DNA of 64,000 nucleotides, taken from assembly GCA_013398015.1 (NCBI GenBank), contig VZRR01013719.1, positions 585,327-649,326 on the forward strand. Reading direction: 5' to 3'. The stretch comes from Oreocharis arfaki. Its lineage: Eukaryota > Chordata > Aves > Passeriformes > Paramythiidae. The translations under genes and the position numbers were made by a program. How positions within the stretch are numbered: the first letter of the stretch is position 1; each line of letters begins with the position of its first letter. This document shows positions 51,316 to 61,671 of the stretch, piece by piece. The notes under the pieces were generated by a model. That model was given only the letters and a program-made list of their open reading frames with translations. It ran no database searches and was not told where the DNA came from.

Positions 51316-53157
51316 CCGTGATAAGCTAAGGAATCAATATCAACTAGCTTCTAGGACAAGGTCTGTGAAAGATTCCATTTCACTAAAAGCATTCTTACCT
51401 GTCTCTGATGAAGCCCAATATGGTAAATGTGCCAGCTCTGGGGACAGCAAATTAATGAAAAGGGTGGTCTTAGTTTCTCTTCTGAGAACTCAGTAATGCA
51501 GGAGTGTGGATTGACAAGGGGCATTGGCTGTGTCCTCCACATTGACTTGTTTAATGTCCCAGTCAGCTCAGTTTTTTCCATAAAATCTGAGCTGTTCCGG
51601 CTGTTTGGCTGAAGGCAGATGAGTTCTGGCAGTGGGGAAGATAGGGTGAAGACTGGTGCCATGAAGGGTGGTGGAGGCTGTGCTGCTCTGCCATTAGTGT
51701 GGCTGGGAAGTCCTGTACTCAGGATGGTGTTGTGGAGTCTCAGCTGCACACTCAGCTGTAGCTCCACTGTTGGTTGCAGGGTGACTTCCTGGAGTTTGGC
51801 CAGATGGAGTGGGAACATCCCGTGTGAGGCAGTGGTTGGAAGAGGAAGCAGAAAGCGAGGGATATCACCCTGCCCTTTGAAGAGTTGTTGGCCTGAACTT
51901 AAAAGTCGAGATTCGCATTTAGGATATGATATAATATAAAGCAGATGTACTCAGTTTGTAAGTTATCCTGTGATGGAGAAAACAGGTGCTCTTCTTGCTG
52001 GGGAAAAAAAAAAAAAGAAGAAGGTAAAGAGAATAACAAAGATGCTGTGTTTGTATTTTCATGCCTCAGGATGTTCTAATGCCATAAAAGTATCAGTTGA
52101 AAGATAACTTCTGCAGTGAAGTGAGTTCCATTTTTTGTCCCCTCTGCGACACCTTTACTTCTTCAGAAAGAGCTTTGAAAAGGGTGGCGGCCCTGGTGCT
52201 TTCGAAGCCAGTTATTGTGACTGCCCCTGAACTGAAGTTATTGCAGTGGGGAGAGACCTTGGATTCAAGGGTCCCTCGTATCAGAGACTGAAGTCTAAAG
52301 GGAAGAGCCAAGTGTCTCGCTGGCAGAAAAAGAACAGAGGTTATCAGTCATTTTGTAGCAAGGAAAGAAAGGATCAGGAAAAGTTACAAAGTAAGGAAGG
52401 AACAGCTCTACAAGGAGATAACATGAGTGGAAAGCAAGGAATACAAGAGATGGCCATCTCTGATCTAGTGCAGATGAAAAGAGAAAGGAGGACTTGAACT
52501 CAGATGAATAGAACTGAGAATTTTGTGTCAGAATTTTAGCTTTGTAGCATTTGAGTCCAGTTCTTAACTATCCTGTTCACTGATACTGAGGAAGCTGCAC
52601 GTGTAATTTTGAGAGGGGTTGTGTTACTTTTTTTCCCTTTTGCTATTTTTTATCAGTGGAATAAATTTGTTACTGGGTCTCTTTAATAATGTAAAGATTA
52701 CACAAGTTACACCAGCCTAAGAATGCTAAGCTTGAATAGTACCACCTGAGCCAATGAGAGACCAGCTGTAGGACTAAAGATGGTCATCTGGAGTTCTCTT
52801 ATAACCACGGTTTTTATATCCACTGACAAACAAATTATTTCTTTGTGTTGCCCGTTCCATGTGTTTTGTGTAAGTTCTTTGATTACATCTCTGCATGATG
52901 TGGTTTCCTTCTCGTTGAGAGTCTGTGTAGTGCCCTCCACCAGGACCAGTAAATAAACAAAACAACTGATGGAACACTGTATTCTGAGCAGCAGGTAAAA
53001 CTTTGCTTATGAATGGAGCTGAGCTGAATATATAGGATCAAATGTCATGGAAGATCTCAAGAGTGCCTCAGGAAAACAAGCTAAGGCTAGCATAAAAATG
53101 AAATGCACTCAGAAGAACAGAAATAAGGAAAATTCACCTGTTTTTAATGTTTACCAT
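51091..53157 (+). repeat. Direct duplication B, copy 1 (end of middle contig)
   Basis: It matches 53159-55225 at a constant offset of 2068 with very few substitutions (for example T/G at 51598 and C/T near 51916). It ends exactly at the N at 53158 with TTTACCAT. It overlaps duplication A copy 2 over 51091-51315, which is the stretch where left, middle and right contigs all coincide. Confidence 0.9.
51399..51997 (-). ncRNA. Candidate antisense exon with consensus splice sites
   Basis: On the minus strand a long pyrimidine tract (about 20 bases of C and T) ending CCCCAG lies just before 51997, and CAG|GTAAGA follows 51399. Together they frame a 599-bp segment. A frame opens at 51950 and stays open past the donor, with an ATG at 51818. 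A stop lies near the 5' end (51951-51953), so the segment cannot be an ordinary internal coding exon. It could be a terminal or first coding exon, a lncRNA exon, or chance. I recognise no domain in the roughly 140 residues from the ATG to the donor. Confidence 0.22.
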
Positions 53158-53158
53158 N
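53158..53158. other. Single-N assembly join
   Basis: One ambiguous base sits exactly between the two copies of duplication B, mirroring the join at 49244. Confidence 0.85.
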
Positions 53159-53284
53159 TGGACCTCCACAGACTGCAGGGGCACAGCTGCTTCACCATGG
53201 ACTTCACCTCAAGCTGCAGGGGAATCTCTGCTCCAGTGTCTGGAGCACCTCCTCCTCTCCTTCTTCACTGACTTTGGTGTCTGT
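53159..53284 (-). mobile_element. Same ERV LTR, partial copy at the start of the right contig
   Basis: Only about the last 126 bp (in + order) of the LTR piece are present because the contig begins inside it after the N at 53158. The remaining bases match 49019-49144 with two differences near 49138-49140. Confidence 0.6.
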
Positions 53285-53466
53285 GCATAAACATAATTTA
53301 GTGAAAATTTTAAAAAAATGTAGTCTTTTTACACTTTCAGCCATGTAGGGTCAGTGTGCAGCACAGGACTCTGTTTTTTCCTGCCGTGATAAGCTAAGGA
53401 ATCAATATCAACTAGCTTCTAGGACAAGGTCTGTGAAAGATTCCATTTCACTAAAAGCATTCTTAC

Positions 53467-54065
53467 CTGTCTCTGATGAAGCCCAATATGGTAAATGTGC
53501 CAGCTCTGGGGACAGCAAATTAATGAAAAGGGTGGTCTTAGTTTCTCTTCTGAGAACTCAGTAATGCAGGAGTGTGGATTGACAAGGGGCATTGGCTGTG
53601 TCCTCCACATTGACTTGTTTAATGTCCCAGTCAGCTCAGTTTTTTCCATAAAATCTGAGCTGTGCCGGCTGTTTGGCTGAAGGCAGATGAGTTCTGGCAG
53701 TGGGGAAGATAGGGTGAAGACTGGTGCCATGAAGGGTGGTGGAGGCTGTGCTGCTCTGCCATTAGTGTGGCTGGGAAGTCCTGTACTCAGGATGGTGTTG
53801 TGGAGTCTCAGCTGCACACTCAGCTGTAGCTCCACTGTTGGTTGCAGGGTGACTTCCTGGAGTTTGGCCAGATGGAGTGGGAACATCCCGTGTGAGGCAG
53901 TGGTTGGAAGAGGAAGCAGAAAGCGAGGGATATCACCCTGCCCTTTGAAGAGTTGTTGGCCTGAACTTAAAAGTCGAGATTTGCATTTAGGATATGATAT
54001 AATATAAAGCAGATGTACTCAGTTTGTAAGTTATCCTGTGATGGAGAAAACAGGTGCTCTTCTTG
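53467..54065 (-). ncRNA. Second copy of the candidate antisense exon
   Basis: This is the same segment at offset +2068 with intact acceptor and donor. It lies in duplication B copy 2, so it is probably the same genomic locus rather than a separate exon. Confidence 0.22.
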
Positions 54066-56679
54066 CTGGGGAAAAAAAAAAAAAGAAGAAGGTAAAGAGA
54101 ATAACAAAGATGCTGTGTTTGTATTTTCATGCCTCAGGATGTTCTAATGCCATAAAAGTATCAGTTGAAAGATAACTTCTGCAGTGAAGTGAGTTCCATT
54201 TTTTGTCCCCTCTGCGACACCTTTACTTCTTCAGAAAGAGCTTTGAAAAGGGTGGCGGCCCTGGTGCTTTCGAAGCCAGTTATTGTGACTGCCCCTGAAC
54301 TGAAGTTATTGCAGTGGGGAGAGACCTTGGATTCAAGGGTCCCTCGTATCAGAGACTGAAGTCTAAAGGGAAGAGCCAAGTGTCTCGCTGGCAGAAAAAG
54401 AACAGAGGTTATCAGTCATTTTGTAGCAAGGAAAGAAAGGATCAGGAAAAGTTACAAAGTAAGGAAGGAACAGCTCTACAAGGAGATAACATGAGTGGAA
54501 AGCAAGGAATACAAGAGATGGCCATCTCTGATCTAGTGCAGATGAAAAGAGAAAGGAGGACTTGAACTCAGATGAATAGAACTGAGAATTTTGTGTCAGA
54601 ATTTTAGCTTTGTAGCATTTGAGTCCAGTTCTTAACTATCCTGTTCACTGATACTGAGGAAGCTGCACGTGTAATTTTGAGAGGGGTTGTGTTACTTTTT
54701 TTCCCTTTTGCTATTTTTTATCAGTGGAATAAATTTGTTACTGGGTCTCTTTAATAATGTAAAGATTACACAAGTTACACCAGCCTAAGAATGCTAAGCT
54801 TGAATAGTACCACCTGAGCCAATGAGAGACCAGCTGTAGGACTAAAGATGGTCATCTGGAGTTCTCTTATAACCACGGTTTTTATATCCACTGACAAACA
54901 AATGATTTCTTTGTGTTGCCCGTTCCATGTGTTTTGTGTAAGTTCTTTGATTACATCTCTGCATGATGTGGTTTCCTTCTCGTTGAGAGTCTGTGTAGTG
55001 CCCTCCACCAGGACCAGTAAATAAACAAAACAACTGATGGAACACTGTATTCTGAGCAGCAGGTAAAACTTTGCTTATGAATGGAGCTGAGCTGAATATA
55101 TAGGATCAAATGTCATGGAAGATCTCAAGAGTGCCTCAGGAAAACAAGCTAAGGCTAGCATAAAAATGAAATGCACTCAGAAGAACAGAAATAAGGAAAA
55201 TTCACCTGTTTTTAATGTTTACCATTGTCACTGTGCTAGAATAGGAGACTTAGGCTGCCAAAAACAATTATGTCTTTCACAGGTTGGGTGCAATTTGGGC
55301 ACTTCAAAAAATAGTTTTCTTCTGCTTGTTTACATATTCTGACAGGAAAGCAAATACTGTCTCTGTAAGTGATGCTAGAAAAGCCAGTGTAAACAGAATA
55401 AACTCAACATCTCTTCCTAAGAATATTGCACACTGCATCACTTCTCAAGCTTTCCACTCTTGATATAGAGTGGTGCTTGTAAATAACAAGTCTGCTTTTT
55501 TCTGCAGTATTTCTTAAACAAATAGCTAGAAGAACCTGAAAGCTTAGGACAATCTACTTGAGAAATTCTGTGGAACTCATGAAAAACTCAGCTATTTTCC
55601 CCTAGAAGACAAGATTTCTGATAGTATCTGTGCTTGAAAATTTATGTTTGCTCAGGTAATTCTGTTTTATTTTCTGCTTTTGTATTTCATTTTTTTAATG
55701 CAATTTGGAAACAGACGTGTGACAGCCTTCTGTAAATGAGTTGGATTTGGAGGAATGGGACTTTTGGTTGCTGTGAATGCGATAACATGCTATAAATGCT
55801 CATGACACAAAAATGTCAAACCTCCTATGATTGTGAAATAGGCAGCAATGTGAACCAGTTTATTCATATACATCTGACTTTGAGAGTTCAGTGATGTTCT
55901 GAGTTGTTGGTCTGTTGAAGCAGTTTGAGTTTCAATACCAGAAAATCAGGAAACAAATGGATTGAACGATTGGATAGAAAAAAAACCCCAGAAAACACCT
56001 CAGAAAGACATAGTCTAATTTGGGTTCTGCAAAACCCATTTAAGGAACAGAGCAAAATGAAGATTTTTACCTTTTTTGACTTTGTTAAATCATCAGTAAA
56101 GAAAAATGGGCTGAGCTTTTTGCACAACCTGCACTTAATGACTGTAGGTGATATTTGCTTCCGAAATCCATAGATATATTAGAGAGGACAGTGCAGGAAT
56201 TTTCTGAAGAAAACAGAAATCTGAACCAAATAGCAATAGTATGGTGTAGAGACCCAGGTTGCTACTCCCAAAGTCTTACAAGTAAATGCTTTTGCCACTA
56301 GCTTTGGATACACCTTTAGAGGGTCTTTTAGAATCTCTTTTCACTTCTGTATTAATAAAACACCTGTTTCTTTAGCATATTTGATAACTTCCATTCAGTT
56401 TGAAATTCTGAAAATTGATAGCTGCCATATGGCTCCCAAAGAGTTATAGGTTAAAATAGGTTGTCTGGATTTCTGTTAGATTAAACAGGTGGGTTTTATT
56501 GTGTCTACACAAAGTATCTTTTAGTTATTAAGAAACAAGGAACAACTGGATGAAAAGCAGAGGGAAACCAATTTTCTTGTCCATTGAAACAGTACGAGCT
56601 GGGTTCTTGGGAGTCTGATGTTTGCAGTATTACAAAACTGAGTGGATTTGGATTAGTCCTTAGAATATGAAATAAGAAA

Positions 56680-56860
56680 AACTGTACTGGGTCAGTGCAA
56701 GGCTTTATCCAGCCCTTCAGCTGTCTGTCGCCAGCAGTGGCCACAAGCCGCTGCTTTCAGAAAAGCTGGCATGCAGAGAAATGCGATATTTTCTTCGATG
56801 CTCTCCCAGTCCATCACTTTGCAGCTCAAGGGATCTCCTGAAGTGCTTTTCACCTGTTTA
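56680..56860 (+). mobile_element. Relic of an old amniote interspersed repeat
   Basis: The string TACTGGGTCAGTGCAAGGCT, followed by CAGTGGCCACAAGCCGCTGC, TCTCCCAGTCCATCACTTTG and CAGCTCAAGGGATCTCCTGA, follows in order the pattern of a repeat I recall from turtle, crocodile and bird genomes (contains ...CTGGGTCAGACCA... and ...TCTCCCAG...GCAGCTCA...). I cannot name its family with certainty; it may be the 3' part of an ancient LINE. It is strongly diverged and carries no coding potential. Confidence 0.45.
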
Positions 56861-59099
56861 TTTAGTAACTCCCAAAGGATCTCTGCTGCTCACTCGTGCA
56901 ATCCAACTGGACTGTGTTTGTAGTTTTATAGCTCCTTTACAGCATCTTCTACTGCAGCCATTCATTGCATCTTTTACCCTGCCTAGTTTGAAAAGGCTTT
57001 TGTTTCAAAGCTGTCTTTTTTTGTTTACACTTGGATATCAGAGGGAGTCCCTGGTCTTTGGCCAACAGACAGGATTCATCTCTCTTCTGCATGTGTTGAG
57101 AAATGAGGCATCTTCCTAGGCAGCACTGGCTTAATCTAAAAGCAGCATTTGCAGACAAATCCTTTTTTGATAGTAGGTAAGCATTATGAGCTGAGACAGC
57201 ACTGGGACAGCATTAAAAAACACTTGTAAAAATTTAAGTAAAACAGTTTTATCAACAATAATGTACCAACAGGCTGATTATGAGACAATAAAGATGGTTT
57301 ATTTGGTAGAGTGGATTTATGTTACAGTATAAACTGACTATTAATGTTTTTCAAGTGCCATAGATTCACCTTCATCTCTTTTTCACTTCTTATTTTCTGA
57401 GGCAAAATGAGAATTTATTCCTCTTTTGTCTGAAAAACACTCTAAGAAGTATCAGGGTGTCTCTTTAGACTTGTATAGTGTAATTCTCGTGTTTTTATGA
57501 CTATATCATAGTTTCAGTTGTGATTTCCCCTCTTTGAACAGTTTTATGTGACAGCTGCTTTATGGTCATGATTATAAGTCATCCTTTTTGCTTTGATTGC
57601 AGCAGCAATCTGGGGACCATAGCAACGTGTTTTGCTTGTGAAATATGTCAGTGGGAAATAAAGGTCTGGTCACCATTTCCCTAATGGTGAGAAATTATGT
57701 TTTAAAAAGGAAGAAAAAAGGACAGATCTTTTTTCAATACCCTTTCCTAGAGATTGGGTAATTTTTCTCGAAATAATAATAAAAATCTTGTTTTTATCTT
57801 TGTGCAACAGTTGCTTTCTGCATGTGCAGAAAAGAACCTGGATGTAATGGTTACTTTCCTTGTACAATATAATACTTTTTATTATCATTTGCAGGTGCTT
57901 GGAAAACTCCAACTTTTATATGATAATGAAAATACTTTGCTACATATTTTGTTTTACCAGTTGAAGTCAAAATGTTATTGCTAAAATGCTTGGCCAAGTC
58001 CAAGCATCTAAATGGTTTGCTGTAGAGTTTATAACAGTCTCACAGCTCTCATGTAGTAAACTCCCATCATTGGGGAGGTTTCTGAATTAATTAAAGACTT
58101 GTTTGAAAGGAAATTGATGTGCTCCTCTCTTCTGGACTGCTTTAGTGTTGTAAAGGTGAAAGAAAATTTGGTTGTCTGGTCAAAACTATTCTGCTTAGAC
58201 AAAGCAATACAAAGCTCCTGAAAAGTACTTGTGGGCCTTGGTTAGATGTGCAATAGTATTTGGAATATCTGATAATGCATAATAAAGTGTGTTGGTTTTG
58301 TCTTATTGAATTGAATATGATGTGTTTCACATTTAATTTTCAGTGTCTCACTTGAGGTGACTGGGCAAGAATGGAGGGCATGAGTGATGAACCTGAATTC
58401 ACAGTAAAAAGCTATCTACTTTAGTAACATTCCAATGTCAATTACTGGCAAAAACCATGCTGTGGCTTCCCCTGAGAGAAGGTTCACGAAGGGTAAAAGT
58501 GCCTTTTGGTCCTTGTTTAAGCAGTTAATTGCCCAGGAAAAAGTCTTTGCAGTGTGAGTGCCTGGTGTAGTGACTGAAGCTTTTTCCTGAGCTCTACCAC
58601 TAAATCCTTTTCTAAGTATGTCTCCTGAGTCTTTTACTGAAGCTCTCTGTTTCCCTATAATTCCCCATGCCTCACTTTCCCATACAATCCCTACAAACCC
58701 TTCTGGGCTCCAAAGTGTTACCTGGGCAGAAGGCACTATGCAGCTCTCTGCTCGTTGCCTCTGGGCTGACTTTCAGGCTGAAGGTCATGCTGAAGCCCCT
58801 TGCCAGCTGAGGCCCTTCTTATCTGTCCAGACAGTGATTTTCATGAAACTCACTCTGTTGTTGGACCAGTTAGTATTGACCACTGTAAAAAAATAGTTAG
58901 AAGGACAGGCAGCGTGATCACTTCCGGCATGTGCGTTTGAATGTACGCCTTTAATGGGTTGCTCATGAGTGCAGGACAAAAGCAACTCGAAGAGTTGTCC
59001 TGTTCTGGCCGTGCTGAACCCAAACTGATGGTTCTGTCCAAAACATCTGCCAAAATGTACAAATAATTCATTGACCAATTGACATAATGTCACAGGGGG

Positions 59100-59660
59100 A
59101 GCAGCTCAGCGTGGCAGCTGTGGGTTGTTTTCAATATTGCTGGGTATATTTACAGTGATACAGGGATTACGCCGTGTTGATATCAGTGAATAAAACTGCA
59201 GCCTTATTTAGCACAGAGATTGGTCCAGGGATTTGTTGATTTCCATGGTGGCAGCAATTATTTGATTTATGTGATTATTTTTCTCTATTCATTTGACCAA
59301 CGAATGATCAAAATCTGCCTGCCTCATGCAGTTGCTGCTGGGACAACTCGAAAATGGCCCTTTCATTGCATTTGTACTGCATGCTCCTAATGCCACGATT
59401 GTGAGTCTCATTCCTCAGGACAGCAATCTGTAAAAATTGTTGTAAATACTTAGCTGTGTGAGGTTTAATTAATGCCAGAAGCCGTCAATAAACAGCAGTT
59501 GCAATTTGGACTATACTGATTTAATGATTCTTGCACTCTGTCTAATGCACGTTCTGTTAAATCTCTGTGTCAAGAGTCTGGCACTGATGTGAATCACATC
59601 CCACCAATGTCCCTGTGTGCACGGAGGCAATGGAAACCTCAAACCAACAGAAATATTTGA
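59100..59660. other. Candidate conserved non-coding element (by composition only)
   Basis: This is a repeat-free block of mixed composition with TTTAATTAATGCC near 59464, TTTATGTGATTATT near 59266 and AATTATTTGATTTATG near 59257. It also has several TGCAT/ATGCA words. It looks like enhancer-type conserved DNA in texture. No open frame in it is convincing. Comparison with other birds is needed to confirm it. Confidence 0.28.
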
Positions 59661-60172
59661 AGTATTTGACAGGCAATGCACTTAAATATCTTCACTTAAA
59701 GGCCTGAAGGATGTTAGCATTTCACATGTAGGTAGGGAAGAAAAACATAACGAAAAGTTAAAGAATGCCTTTGATAACTTCAAAAGTCAATAAAACAGCT
59801 TGCCCAAGTAAAACCTTTTATTAAATTTTTGCAGAATCGTCTGTTAGTAATGCTACAGGATTTTCATAATGCTGTTAAGTTGTATTGTATTTGTTTAACC
59901 AGAGAGTTTTTCCTTTGATGAATAGTGATAGTCACCAAAACAACCCATGAAAGAAATTATGAAATAATAACCCAAACCCTTCCAAAACAGATGTTTTGGA
60001 CAGACTGAAATTCTGTTTGTGTACCCATGCAGAACCTGGCAGCATTTAAAGTCATGTACACCATAAAAGTGATAAATGTGGTTGTTCTGAAAAGGGATAA
60101 AGGAAGAAAAGTTATAAACGGTGCTTTCTTTCGTAACTAAATTTAGTAGGTTTGTGTCCATTTACATGTTAG

Positions 60173-60177
<5 letters not shown>

Positions 60178-60207
<30 letters not shown>
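60178..60207. repeat. (TG)15 dinucleotide microsatellite
   Basis: Fifteen uninterrupted TG units follow TAGCTTTC and end at AGCACAAC. Such tracts are often polymorphic in length. Confidence 0.95.
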
Positions 60208-60209
<2 letters not shown>

Positions 60210-61655
60210 CACAACTCTGCCAGCTGAATCATGAGCATACCACCTAGAGGTGATATTGTGGCAGTATATTTCAGTGAAAGCAGAAGGGCAGGAATAATCT
60301 ATCTAATCCATTTTGTCCTGCTCCAGGTTCTTAGTTAATTCATGCTAGACTATGAGAAAGGTACTGTACTACTCCCATGAGACAAATATTTGAAATGAAT
60401 ATGTCTATATCCTTGTTTAAGGAGTAGGATTTTCTACAGTTGCATTTAATTCTGAAAAACCTAAACATGAGTTTGCAAGCAATTTAATTAGAGACTTTAT
60501 GCCTCATCTCCATTTTCAACTAGTAAACGTAAGAAAAGCACAACTTAAATGGATTTAAACCTGCTTATTCTTGATGATCAAGTACTTTAAAGCTGATGGG
60601 TCAGAAATTGGTGTGTATAAAACCATTAACTTGTTTCATATCTTAAGAGGGGCTGTTTAATACTGTTCACTTAAGTAAGTAAGGGCACTAATTGAAGAGA
60701 ATCCCACTGCCATATCTGTGATATCTGTTTAGATAAAAATGCTGTGTAAAAGTACCGTGGATCAACGGTGTGCAAGTTGGATCTTTGAACCCGAATGTGT
60801 AGTTCTTCTTTACAGCAATCTTGCAATTCAGTGTTGTACTGAATACTCCTCTGTTGCGGGCTCTGAGAAGGTAACTGAGCCCAGAAATGCCTCGCTAAAG
60901 TGAGTGTGTTGAATTTAATGGTGTGAGGAAGTCTGATTTTCCAGGACATGATATTTGGGCTATATGTTTATGCAGCATTCCATAACTCTTTGTGTGGCTT
61001 CTCGTGACCTAGAAAAATAAATCACTTATTGACTGTTTTTCTTCAAATATTTGTGGGATGATCAAGTCAATAGTGCTAATGTGGGGGTTTTTTTTGTTTT
61101 GGTGCTGTAAGGCTTGCTGTCCCAGTATCACCATTTCTGAGTTATCAGACTGGGATAATACTGTCTCCTCATCTTGTCCGTTGGGTGTTTTAGATTTTGG
61201 GATGGGATTTTATTTATCTAGGTGGTCCTAGCAGTCGGTGTAGTAGTGATAATCCAAGGATATACGGGTTGAGAGAAATGCACTTCTTCATTAGATGGGC
61301 TTCTTTAAGACTTCATAGTATCTCTTTGGACATCTGGGTGCAACCATAACACAAATTAAAACTAACAACAATGCTTATTAAAAGTTCAGGACTATTTGTA
61401 GAGATAATTTCTACATGAACTCCTATGCTTGATGCCTTTTGAAGGGTTATGACTGCACAGTTGCTTGTTTTTCCTTTCCTTCCAATAACTTTCTCAGGTC
61501 TTGGTCTTTGTTTTTTTGTTGTTGCGGTGTTAAGATTGGCATCACTTGTTATGGCCATATTATTCACAGAGTGTGACCATATAAATTTTTTATTGCATTG
61601 CATTATTCAAAGCTCACATGGCTATGTCTGGGCCATATGTGAGTATGTGATTTTC

Positions 61656-61671
61656 TTTTTTTTTTTTTTTT
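61656..61671. repeat. Poly(T)16 tract
   Basis: Sixteen T preceded by TTTTC and followed by AAAGATG. Simple homopolymer. Confidence 0.85.

Larger units (their letters stand above)
53159..55225 (+). repeat. Direct duplication B, copy 2 (start of right contig)
   Basis: It begins right after the N with TGGACCTCCACAGACTG, in the middle of the LTR piece, and follows 51091-53157 to its end. The sequence then continues uniquely (ACCATTGTCACTGTG). An abrupt start inside a repeat immediately after a gap base is typical of a contig edge. Confidence 0.9.

Noticed and set aside
52246..52497. 83-codon Lys/Arg/Gln-rich + strand frame, repeated at 54314-54565
   Set aside because: Both copies belong to the probable assembly duplication, so the repetition is not evidence of selection. 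The composition follows the purine-rich DNA and no domain is recognised.
57811..57894. Segment between TGTGCAACAG and TTTGCAGGTGC, open in one frame
   Set aside because: The acceptor tract is poor and the supposed donor lies in another acceptor-like string. No family similarity is seen.
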